Below are positions 45,165-55,240 of a stretch of 64,000 nt of DNA, in pieces. The stretch lies in NCBI RefSeq assembly GCF_963169125.1, contig NC_084800.1, positions 149,540,397-149,604,396 on the forward strand, written 5' to 3'. Source of the stretch: Humulus lupulus. Taxonomy: Eukaryota; Streptophyta; Magnoliopsida; Rosales; Cannabaceae. Below the pieces are notes generated by a model. That model saw only the letters and a program-made list of their open reading frames with translations, ran no database searches and had not been told where the DNA came from. The translations under genes were made by a program, and so were the position numbers. Positions within the stretch are counted from its first letter, which is position 1. Every line of letters starts with the position of its first letter.

Positions 45165-48119
45165 TTACCTGAACAGCTCGGGATACTGACTCCGCATATC
45201 TGACTCCAGCTCCCAGGTCGCCTCCTCGACCTTGCTGTTCCTCCACAACACCTTAACCAAAGGTATTGTCTTATTCCTGAGGACCTTGTCCTTTCTATCA
45301 AGTATCTGAACTGGCTGTTCCTCAAAGGAGAGATCTGGCTCCAGCTCCATATCTTCATAACTCAGAATATGGCCCACATCAGACACATATCTCCGAAGAG
45401 CTGATACATGAAACACATTATGCACGGCAGACAACGCCGGAGGCAAAGCCAATCTGTAAGCCACCTGACCAATCCTCTCCAGGATCTCAAATGGACCTAC
45501 AAATCTAGGACTCAGCTTGCCTTTCTTCCCAAACCTTCTCACCCCTTTCCATGGTGAGACTCAGAGGAAAACATAGTCCCCTACCTGGAACTCCACGTTC
45601 CTGCGCTTGGGATCAGCATAGCTCTTCTGTCTACTCTGAGAAGCAAGCATTCTAGCTCTAATCTTCTCTATAGCCTCACTGGTCCTCTGAACTGCATCAG
45701 GACCTAAGTACCTCCTTTCTTCTGTCTCATCCCAATGGATGGGAGATCTGCACTTCCTACCATATAGCATCTCATAAGGTGCTACTCCAATGGTAGACTG
45801 GTAACTGTTGTTGTAGGAGAATTCTATCAAAGGCAGATACTTACTCCAAGAACCACCGAAATCCAATACACATGCTCTTAGCATGTCCTCCAAAATCTTG
45901 ATCGTTCTCTCAGATTGTCCATCTGTCTGAGGATGATAAGCTGTACTGAACTTCAACTTTGTCCCCATGGCTTTCTACAAACTCCCCCAAAACTTGGAAG
46001 TAAAAGTGGGGTCCCGATCTGACACGATCGACCTAGGTGCACCATGGAGCCGCACGATCTCTCTCACATAGAGATCTGCATACTGATCAACTGTATATGT
46101 AGTCCTCACTGGCAAGAAGTGAGCTGATTTGGTGTAGCGATCAACTATCACCCAAACGGAATCATGCTGACCAGTAGTCCTGGGCAAGCCCACCACAAAA
46201 TCCATCGTGATGTCTTCCCACTTCCACTCAGGAATATCCAGAGGCTGCAGTGACCCTGCCGGCCTCTGATGCTCAGCCTTGACCTGCCGACATGTCAAGC
46301 ACTTAGCCACATACTCTAGTACATCTCTCTTCATCCCCGGCCACCAATATAATGATCTCACATCCTGGTACATCTTCGTGGTGCCTAGATGTAAAGAGTT
46401 AGGTGTAGTATGAGATTCATCCAGAATCTCTCGCCTCAATGCAGTGTCTAACGGAACACATATCCGCCCTTTGTATCTCAACAAGCCTACCTCAGACACT
46501 GTATAATCCCTGGATGCTCCAGCCAGAACATCCTCTCTAATCCTGATCAGCTGTGGATCACTCAGCTGACCCTCTTTGATCCTCTCTAACAGTGTAGACT
46601 GTAGCGTAATGTTAGCCAACTGGCCCACCAGCAACTCTATACCAGCTCTGTTCATATCATCTGCTAACTCTCTGGCTATCAGCCTCATACCATGAATCTG
46701 CCCCGGACCCTTCCGGCTCAAGGCATCAGCTACCACGTTGGCTTTCCCTGGGTGATACAGAATCTCACAATCATAGTCCTTCACTAACTCTAGCCAACGC
46801 CTTTGCCTCATATTCAGGTCTTTCTGGGTGAAGAAATATTTCAGGCTCTTGTGGTCTGTAAAGATCTCACATTTCTCTCCATAGAGATAGTGCCTCCATA
46901 TCTTCAAAGCAAAAACCACAGCCGCCAACTCCAGATCATGAGTAGGATACCTCTTTTCATACTCCTTCAGCTGACGAGAAGCATAGGCAATAACCCTCTC
47001 TGATTGCATCAGAACACAGCCCAAACCCTGATGAGAAGCATCACAGTAAATCACAAACTTCTCATGGTCTGTAGGAAGACTCAGAATCGGAGTTGTAATC
47101 AACCTCTGCTTCAGTTCCTGGAAGCTGTTCTCACACTTATCTGACCACACAAACTTCTGGCTCTTGCGTGTCAGCTCAGTCAAAGCACTAGAAATCTTTG
47201 AGAACCCTTCCACGAACCGTCTGTAATAACTTGCCAATCCAAGGAAACTTCGAACCTCAGAAGCATTCTTTGGCCTTGGCCAATCTCTGACCGCTTCGAT
47301 CTTTGCTGGATCTACCTTAATCCCCTCCTTACTGACAATGTGTCCAAGAAAGGATACCTGAGACAACCAGAACTCACACTTCTTGAATTTAGCAAACAAT
47401 CTATGTTCTCTCAGTCTCTGCAGAACCAACCTCAGATGCTGCTCATGTTCCAACTCAGTCTAAGAATACACCAGAATATCATCGATGAAGACGATCACAA
47501 ACTGGTCTAAGTAATCCTTGAACACTCTGTTCATCATATCCATGAAAGCGGCAGGAGCATTAGTCAACCCAAATGACATAACCAGAAACTCATAATGCCC
47601 ATACCTGGTACGAAAAGCAGTCTTCGGTATATCTCCCTCCTTGACCCTCAACTGATGATAACCAGAACGAAGGTCGATCTTAGAGAATACCTTCATACCT
47701 TGCAACTGATCGAACAGGTCATCTATCCTTGGCAAAGGATACCGATTCTTAATTGTCAACTTATTCAGTTCCCTGTAATCTATACACATCCTCAGAGAAC
47801 CATCTTTCTTTTTCACAAACAAAACTGGCGCACCCCAGGGTGAGAAACTAGGTCTAATGAAACCCAAATCTAGCAGCTCTTGCAACTGCACTTTCAACTC
47901 TTTCAACTCAGCTGGGGCCATTCTGTATGGTGCTCTAGACACTGGCTCCGTCCCTGGTGCCAGTTCTATAACAAACTCAATCTCCCTGTATGGCGGCAAC
48001 CCTGGCAAATCTTCTGGAAACACATCCAGAAACTCAAATACAAGTCTAGTATCCTCTGGTCTCACTGGCATGACCTGGGTTGTATCTACCACACTGGCTA
48101 AGAATCCAATGCATCCTCT
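45165..48119 (-). pseudogene. Element P pol: RT, RNase H, integrase, chromodomain
   Basis: Reads from 48119 down to 45165 in one frame. [21 protein letters not shown] (about 47690-47634), [20 protein letters not shown], and FIDDILVYS just before the stop at 47460. RNase [32 protein letters not shown] (about 46870-46800). Integrase: [15 protein letters not shown] zinc finger (about 46345-46280), [39 protein letters not shown], then the C-terminal [19 protein letters not shown] Tekay chromodomain ends the protein ([19 protein letters not shown], about 45265-45210). Stops interrupt it at 47460-47462 (TAG), 45975-45977 (TAG) and 45561-45563 (TGA). The last two replace Gln (CAG) and Arg (CGA) still present in element B. 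Confidence 0.95.
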
Positions 48120-49736
48120 CTACAAAAGATCCCTGGCCGTCAACACAGAAATCATAGGTACACGAGGTCCATGCACAGTACCAACAAACACAAAAGGATC
48201 CTCACCTTCAGGCTCAAAGGTGACCATCTTCCTTCTGCAGTCAATAGTTGCCCCATACTTTGCCAACCAATCCATACCCAGTATCATATCAAAGTCAGTC
48301 ATAACTAACTCTATCAAATCCACTGACAACTCTCTGCCCTCTACTGTCACTGGCAAAGATCTGACCCATCTTCTGGATACCACTATCTCCCCAGTGGGTA
48401 ACAAAGTACCAAACCCCACAGCATAGAAATCACAAGGTCTACACAACCTATCAATAATGCTACTAGCAACAAAGGAATGTGTAGCACCAGAATCAATTAA
48501 CACATGATAAGGGGTTCCTGCACTAAGAAGCTGACCTGTAACAACTGAGGGGGAAGCCTTAGCTTCTGCTTGAGTCAACGTGAACACTCGAGCTGGGGCC
48601 GAGCTGTCCACCTTTCTGGGTTCCTCTTTCCCTAACTGAGGGCAATCTTTCTTAAGGTGACCCACTACTCCACACAGAAAGCAGGCCTTTGCCCTACACT
48701 CTCCCAAATGGCGCCTCTTGCACCTAGGGCATTCAGGACGAGTCTTCCAGGCTTCACTGCCCCCAGGACGACCTATTGTAATACCACGAGGTCTCCTGTC
48801 AGAACCTGGAACTGGGAAGGTATCAGGAACCTTCCTCTTCTGATCACTGGGGCCAACACCCCTACCAAAACCAACAAATGGAGGACCTGACCTTATGAAA
48901 TCCCTTCTGGCTGCATTGTCACGCCAGATCTTAATCTCTGTATTCTCAGCTGTGAGTGCCTGCTCCACCACCTGTGCATAAGTAGTGACTCCTGCCACAG
49001 TGGTGATGCGAACGTCACGAGCCAACCTGGGCTGTAGCCCCTGGAGGAATCTCTCTCTCCTGGTCCCATCAGTGGGCACCAGCTCTTTGGCAAACTTTGC
49101 CAAACGGTCAAACCTTAAGGCATACTCAGTAACTGATAAGCTTCCCTGAAGTAGCCTCATAAAATCATCGGCCTTCGCCGCTCGTATAGCATCATTATAG
49201 TACTTCTCATTAAACAAAGTCAGAAATTCCTCCCAGCTCAGAAGATTAACATCTTTGGTCTGACCAACCACTTCCCACCATATCCGGGCATCTTCTCGAA
49301 ACATATAGGCAGCACATGCCACCCTCTCACTACCCACTACCTTCATAAAGTCAAGGATAGTGTTAAGCATGCTCATCCATTGCTCAGCTTTGATAGGATC
49401 AGCGCTGCCTTCAAAAACAGGAGGTTGCTGTTTCCTGAACTGCTCATAAAGAGGTTCCAATCTGTTTTCAACCCCAGGCTGCTGCCCAATAACTGGCACT
49501 GACACAGAAGGTGCCTCTGGTACATTAACCACTGCAGGCACTTGTTGCTGCCTCAGGAGACGAAGCTCCTCCCCCTGTTTCAACACTATAGCCTGCAAAT
49601 CATTAAACAACTGTTGCCAGTTTGCAGGTGGTGGCTGTGGAATCTGGGAATGGTCATTCTCTTGACCCTGGCTATTGTCATTACTCTGACCCTGACCACT
49701 CTGGCCAGCTGTAGTGTCTGTCTGTTCTGGGTTCAT
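48120..49736 (-). CDS. Element P gag-protease, open frame
   Basis: 538 codons from ATG at 49736 to TAG at 48120-48122. The N-terminus is Gln/Asn/Ser-rich (to ~60). The gag capsid-type domain spans about 95-250 (LEPLYEQFRKQQPPVFEGS, WWEVVGQT, NEKYYNDAIR, FLQGLQPRLARDV). A double Cys motif CPRCKRRHLGECRAKACFLC runs on into a CX2CX4HX4C zinc knuckle. The aspartic protease has LIDSGATHSF near 415 and ILGMDWL near 495. The terminating TAG stands where element A has CAA/CAG (MLQHGCMGF), so in an undamaged copy this frame would run on into pol; here the stop yields gag plus protease only. Initiation at 49736 is supported by the absence of an earlier ATG in frame after the leader. Confidence 0.93.
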   Translation of the reverse strand: MNPEQTDTTAGQSGQGQSNDNSQGQENDHSQIPQPPPANWQQLFNDLQAIVLKQGEELRLLRQQQVPAVVNVPEAPSVSVPVIGQQPGVENRLEPLYEQFRKQQPPVFEGSADPIKAEQWMSMLNTILDFMKVVGSERVACAAYMFREDARIWWEVVGQTKDVNLLSWEEFLTLFNEKYYNDAIRAAKADDFMRLLQGSLSVTEYALRFDRLAKFAKELVPTDGTRRERFLQGLQPRLARDVRITTVAGVTTYAQVVEQALTAENTEIKIWRDNAARRDFIRSGPPFVGFGRGVGPSDQKRKVPDTFPVPGSDRRPRGITIGRPGGSEAWKTRPECPRCKRRHLGECRAKACFLCGVVGHLKKDCPQLGKEEPRKVDSSAPARVFTLTQAEAKASPSVVTGQLLSAGTPYHVLIDSGATHSFVASSIIDRLCRPCDFYAVGFGTLLPTGEIVVSRRWVRSLPVTVEGRELSVDLIELVMTDFDMILGMDWLAKYGATIDCRRKMVTFEPEGEDPFVFVGTVHGPRVPMISVLTARDLL

Positions 49737-50076
49737 TCTGTCACTGATACCTTACTGAAACAATAATAACCAATACGGCCAGTCAGGTAGTAATAACTAA
49801 ACCTCTTGCCGCCTCACGATCCAAGAACAAGCAGAAAATTATCATATTCCACAGTCATTCAATATCCACAAACAGACACATGTTTATGGCACTCAGCACT
49901 CAACATGTATCATATAACAGTTCATGATATCTCACACATACAGGTAAAGCATTTGCACCACATTTAGGCAGTTATGCACATAACTACATAAAGAGTTACC
50001 AAACCAAGAGTCGAGCTTGACTTCAGTGATGTGTGTACATGCCCAGCAAGTCTACAGGAACCTTAACCTTGGCATT

Positions 50077-50088
50077 GCTCTGATACCA
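50077..50088 (-). promoter_or_regulatory. Primer-binding site of element P
   Basis: On the minus strand TGGTATCAGAGC is an exact match to the initiator-Met primer site, three bases inside the 5' LTR. The leader from here to the gag start (49737-50076) holds no gene. Confidence 0.95.
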
Positions 50089-50091
50089 AGT

Positions 50092-52922
50092 TGTAACGCC
50101 CTGGCTACCCCAGAACAGTTACGGTGAACGGTGGACCGAAAATTTGACTCGTTACCTGAGTCCTATGGTAAAAAACGTGCTCTAAGTGTAGTTAACAGGT
50201 TAAGGTATAAAACCAATAAAAAGGAAATGGAGATTTATTACAAACTGCTCTGCAGAGCTAAACAAAACATTTACAAGTGGTTCTCAGTTCAAAATGGTCA
50301 TTACAGTTTAAAATTTACAATCCCGCCGACCTAAGCGGCAAAAATAGGGTAAACCCCCTAGTTCCTCTGAGAACACCATGACCGTGGCGGTCAAGCGGCC
50401 GCATATGTACACACCACCACATCAGCTCTCCACTCAAGGCTAGGTGAGCTTTTCTTTCCCTTTACCTGCACCACATAGCACCCATGAGCCAAGGCCCAGC
50501 AAGAAAACATAACATTTTTCAATAACATTATCAAATGATTATCATTATAATCATACTGAACATAAGGCTTTCAACAGGCAAATGAACATCACATGATTTT
50601 AGCGGGAGAGTGGTTGTTAAGTAAGCCACTAGCCTCCAAGCTCTCTTTCCTAGCGGGAGAGTGGCTGTTAGGTAAGCCACTAGCCTCCAAGCTCTGTTTG
50701 TTCATCGACCCTCAGGGTCGGTCAGGCATTAATGGTCCTTGAGTCATTCAATGCTAATAATCGATTAGATCTAATCTCTATTGGCATGCGTGAACCACGC
50801 TAAGTCCATCCTTGACTAATAAGTCAGCGCTAAGTGACCAGTGTCCAATATCACCGCCGAACCTCACTAATAAGTCACAGCTTCACAGCTGACACTAACA
50901 CCTTTGCCAATTCTGACTGACAAGTCAGTGCAACGTGACCAGTGCCCAGTACCACTGCGGAACCTGACTAATCAGTCACAGCTTCACAGTTGATACTAGC
51001 ACCTTCGCCAAACCTGACTAATTAGTCAGTGCTATGCACAAGCGAACAACATACGCTAAGCATCCATATTCAATTCGTGTCCATATTACACAATCAACAT
51101 GCCTTACAAATATCCATGCATGTCACACTTGGGGTGCAGTTTTCTTACCTCCGGTTCGAGCAAGAACAAATAAAAGAGTGACCCTGAGAACGATAGACTT
51201 TTTGGTCCTTTAGCGGTTACCTGGTCATAACCAAATTATGGGATTCCATCAATAAAATGAATAATAAAAGGTTCCCAAACCAAAACCTAACCTCCGGGAC
51301 CTCAAACACTACTCAACCGAGTAGTAGGTTCAATCCCGAGGCCTTAAGCTTGAATCCCCATGCTAAAATCTCCTCTTTGGCCAAAAATACCTTAAGGGCC
51401 GCGGCCCTCCTTGGCCATGCCGCGGCCCGCCCCTCAGACAGAGGCGCCTAAACCCAGCAGCCCCCAAGGGCCGCGACTCACCCCTGCCATGCCGCGGCGC
51501 AACACCCAGTTCAGCCAAAAACCCTGTTTTTCTTCCTCTACGATTTCTCTTGGAACCAACCCTTCAAACCCAATTTAAGCACCACCCAAACCTCTTTCAA
51601 ACACCCATTTAAACCTCCAAACATCACCCATTACTATCCCTCATCATAACCCAAGTAAAACATCCCAAGAACTCCCCTTAATTCCAACTTTCCACACCTA
51701 AATCAAGAGCTGAAATCCATGAACGAAAACATATCAAAACTAGTAAAACAATGGATAAAACTCACCTCAAACCTGGAATTGAACCCTGTCCAATGGTTGA
51801 ACGAAGTCTATAGCTTAAACCCCTTGATTTCCTAGCTTAGTTCCACCCCTTGAGCCCAAAATCTCCAAAGGAGAAGCAAAGAAAATGAAGAGAAGGGAAG
51901 GTACGGGAAGGAGAAGATGAAGCAAACTTTGTTTTGGGTTCTATTTCACAGCCATCCATACATCATATATATCCATATACCAAATGACCATTATACCCCT
52001 AGGCATAATAAAGCTTCTAAAGCCACTCAAGGGCAATTTTGACATTTTCCACCTACACCGTTAATGATAATTAACGCTTCCCTTTTTCCCGCTAATCTCA
52101 ATATCCTCAAACTCCAATATTTCACCTCCCGTTACCCTTTAATACCCGGAAACATTCTAATCATTAAAACACCCCGAGACTCACCCCGAGCCCCGAGCTT
52201 AAGCCCGTTATGACCAAACCGATATTTAACATTCCTTGATCGTCTCATGCCAAATGGCTCGAACAAACCCACATCATAATGTGGTCTCAAATTATATCAC
52301 CAACATGTGAACAATTAGTCAATTTACCCTCAACGGGCCAAATTACCATCACACCCCTGTGGATAAAAATATGGACTCACATGCATGCATTTCACATCAT
52401 ATCATAATATAATCAACATATACATGCATTTAATCAATTAATAGCATAATTAAGCAAGTATGACCCTCCCGGCCTACTGTTCACGCCGTTAAATACATCG
52501 GAGAATTCGGGGCATTCTAATCATTTAATACCCGTTACCCTTTAATACCCGGATACATTCTAATCATTAAAACACCCCGAGACTCACCCCGAGCCCCGAG
52601 CTTAAGCCCGTTATGACCAAACCGATATTTAACATTCCTTGATCGTCTCATGCCAAATGGCTCGAACAAACCCACATCATAATGTGGTCTCAAATTATAT
52701 CACCAACATGTGAACAATTAGTCAATTTACCCTCAACGGGCCAAATTACCATCACACCCCTGTGGATTAAATTATGAACTCACATGCATGCATTTCACAT
52801 CATATCATAATATAATCAACATATACATGCATTTAATCAATTAATAGCATAATTAAGCAAGTATGGCCCTCCCGGCCTACTGTTCACGTCGTTAAATACA
52901 TCGGAGAATTCGGGGCATTACA
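50092..52922 (-). mobile_element. Element P 5' LTR with a 403-bp partial tandem duplication
   Basis: 2831 bp, 403 bp longer than the 3' LTR. The extra length comes from a repeat of the LTR's outer end: 52128-52516 recurs as 52531-52922. The inner copy matches the 3' LTR at the sites checked (for example GGATAAAAATATGGACTC, GTATGACCCTCC), while the outer copy differs (GGATTAAATTATGAACTC, GTATGGCCCTCC). The inner copy lacks the final ACA. A 14-bp joint, CTAATCATTTAATA, lies between them. Confidence 0.93.
52128..52922. repeat. Tandem pair at the outer end of P's 5' LTR
   Basis: Two copies of about 390 bp with a period of 403 bp. The outer copy carries around six private differences from both the inner copy and the 3' LTR. 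It contains no gene. Confidence 0.9.
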
Positions 52923-53419
52923 GGGCCGGGCAGACAGTGGTTCAAACAGAGTAAGAAACAGTCAATCAGTTCGTGGAAAACTTTCTCTACTGACTTCAAG
53001 AGAGCATTCTGAGCTTCCCAGGCTACCCGCATCAAGGCCGACACCCTGGCAAACGTATGGCAGCAACCCGACGAGCCTCTGAAGGCTTACCTGAGATGAG
53101 ATACAAAGGAAGGGACACAGATGACTGTTCTAAGCTCATGGCTTTGAGGACTGGAATCCTCGTCGGAGGGGGACTCTGGGATGAGATACAAAGGAAGGGA
53201 GTCAGATCCGTAAACGAATTCCTAAATAGGGCCCAGGGGTGGATCAACCTGGAGGAAGCGCAATCCTCAGCTGTAGGAACCAGCCAGGTCCCCGAGAAGC
53301 CCGCTGGAGTGGGAACAGAGGTCATGACAGCGACCCAGATCGTTACACAGAATAACCAGTTTGGTGGAGGCAAGAGAAAGGGGAGCGGCGAGGGCAACCA
53401 GCACGGCCCAAAGAAGAAT
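52923..53419 (+). pseudogene. Element T gag, segment 3
   Basis: Capsid continuation of T. WFKQSKKQSISSWKTFSTDF is readable from about 52938, then TLANVWQQPDEPLKAYLR (53040-53093), the usual Tat gag pattern, in a frame with stops; another frame holds MALRTGILVGGGLWDEIQ and FLNRAQGWINLEEAQSS (53138-53262). A short direct repeat GATGAGATACAAAGGAAGGG occurs near 53092 and 53180, so the join between frames may be a local duplication. The segment ends at AAGAAT, the duplication of the CRM insertion. Confidence 0.8.
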
Positions 53420-54145
53420 TGATGAGGACACTAAGACTAAAGATTCAAGTCAAGTTCCAGTTGGTCCGGTGACGAGGGCACGAGACAAGAGATTCAAAGA
53501 AGAACTTATCAGCCTAGTCCACAGAGTCCTAAAACAAGAGGAGACCGTGGTCAACACTAAAGGAGAGCAAAGACTTGTCCTACTCATCAAAGTAGACTTA
53601 GTTTAGGAGCTTGATGAGTCTTATTGTATTTTGTCATCTTGTATTTTTTATTTAGTCTTTGTTTATTTTTGTTAAAAGTCAAACACTTGACTTATGTGAG
53701 TCCAAGAGTCCTTTTTCCTTATTTTTCAGTTTTCATTAGGAAGACAAAAGGCTTGTCTTTATTTTTCGATTTTCATTAGGAAGACAAAAGGTTGTCTTTA
53801 ATTTTCAGTTTTTAGGAAGACAAAGGGGCTTGTCTTGATGTAATTTTCGGCTATATAAGGCCTTGAAAACATTTGGAAAAATCAGATTATGTGGAATGAA
53901 AATTGTGAGTGTTTTTCTTCTTGAGTTCTTGAAGAAACTTTTGAACTTATCAAGGGGTTCCTTGTGGCGTTCAACCTGACTTATCAAACGGATTCCCATC
54001 CCCGTTTGTGGCGTCTTCCTCATACCAAGGTTCGTGCTTGGTTAAGCATTGGGTCGCGGTTCTTCATCCCCAATTTCGTGTGTTCTTGGTGGCTGTGCCA
54101 TATTTGGTGTCGGGTTTCATCACAGTGTTGGTGTGGTTCGTATCA
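53420..54145 (+). mobile_element. CRM-type element 5' LTR
   Basis: TGATGAGGACAC to TTCGTATCA (726 bp). The first 187 bp still encode the pol C-terminal tail (…GPVTRARDKRFKEEL…VDLV then TAG), because in this family coding runs into the LTR. Hairpin repeats AAGACAAAAGGCTTGTCTT lie at 53737-53825, just upstream of the TATA box CTATATAAGG (53851-53860). Confidence 0.94.
53737..53860 (+). repeat. 41-bp hairpin repeats upstream of the CRM TATA box (5' LTR)
   Basis: Units of TTTTCATTAGGAAGACAAAA with an internal stem AAGACAA..TTGTCTT, two full and one shortened copy here. The 3' LTR has one more full unit (60077-60217), which accounts for the 41-bp length difference. The position next to the TATA box suggests promoter elements (inference). 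Confidence 0.8.
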
Positions 54146-55240
54146 GTTGGTATCAGAGCTTAGGATCATCCGGTTCGGCCTATCCTTTTTTTTTCATTTG
54201 TGTTTCTGTTCGTATTTCAATATTAGGTTTTCTGAAAAAAAGAAGTCATCATCTAGTCGTGTTCTTGAGTTCTTTGTCCTTGATCTTCTTGTGAAATCCG
54301 AAACAATTATAGTTAGTTTCCTTGTTGAATCATTTCCTTGTTTCATTGTTTCATTGTTTCCATTATTTCTTTGTGAAATTCCTTGAAATCCGAAACTAAT
54401 TGATATTGCTAAGTCCGAATCTGTTTTCTTTTTATTTCAATTCAAGTTCTAATCTATTTGTTGTCAAATTCATTTGTTTTCCCTTGTTTCAATTGTTTTT
54501 GTGTTGTGAAATCCGAAAGTACTCTAGAGCCACAAATTAGTATTGTTGATTTCAATTCATTTGTTTTCCCTTGTTTCAATTATTTCTTGATGAAATCTGA
54601 AATTACTCTAGTGCCACGAATTGATTGTATTATTTTCTTTACTAGTTGAGAAATCTGAGATTGTTTTGGTGCCACGGGTTTTTTGGATCTCTAATATTGG
54701 TTTTGGGGAATATTGGTTCTCTGTTATTAGGCGTGTACCACAGATTGTATTGGGAGTATTGGTTTTCACAGATTGGTTTTCATGCTATAGGGAGTGTTCT
54801 TGAATCACATACTAGTTTGTTCTTGAATTTGTTTTAGTAACACAGCTTGCTTGGGTTTCGGGTTGGCTCTGGAAACCCCTCTTAAAAAATTTTGTTCTAT
54901 TCTTGATCCCTATGGTCTAGAGGCCTTTTTGCAAAAACCCCACACAAGTGTTCCAAAAATCATCAATTTTCGCCAATTTTTCATCGGTTTTCGTTTGGTT
55001 TGTTTGGTAGGATTGGCTGCTTGAACATCCATATCACCGTTTCATTAGTTTTCAAAGGTCTTAAAGAAGAATACGAGTGGAAAAAGGCAGAGTTGTGAGC
55101 TTATTTGAGGGTAAAAGCCATCAAAGTTGAGTGAAACACGAGTGGACTTGAGTGACATTTTTTGAGTGAAAACACGTGAGGGAGTGTGGTGAGGTCTTTT
55201 TCTATAACTGTTCTAACCTTATTTTTGCAGATTTTCAATC
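54146..55240 (+). other. CRM element leader with primer site, no gene
   Basis: TGGTATCAGAGC at 54148-54159 is an exact initiator-Met primer site. The rest is a T-rich untranslated leader with loose repeats of TGAAATCCGAAA (54289, 54375, 54506 and variants) and CTTGTTTCAATT. Short open frames inside are not protein-like. Confidence 0.85.

Larger units (their letters stand above)
42701..52922 (-). mobile_element. Element P: near-complete Tekay chromovirus, TSD GGGCC
   Basis: The whole element: 3' LTR 42701-45128, polypurine tract 45131-45145, gag-pol 45165-49736, primer site 50077-50088, 5' LTR 50092-52922. GGGCC flanks it at 42696-42700 and 52923-52927. It lies in the gag of element T, antisense to it. 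All domains of a chromodomain Ty3/gypsy are present in a single frame broken only by four stops, so it is the best reference in this window for the other Tekay fragments. Confidence 0.96.

Noticed and set aside
47857..48426. 189-residue open frame on the plus strand opposite P's gag-pol
   Set aside because: It is the antisense of a clear RT/protease coding region and has no family resemblance.
53057..53422. Pair of 121-residue open frames on opposite strands
   Set aside because: The plus frame partly overlaps T's gag; the minus frame is its mirror and no separate gene is supported.
54049..54837. Short hydrophobic frames in the CRM leader
   Set aside because: They translate a T-rich untranslated leader, with no start context or conservation.
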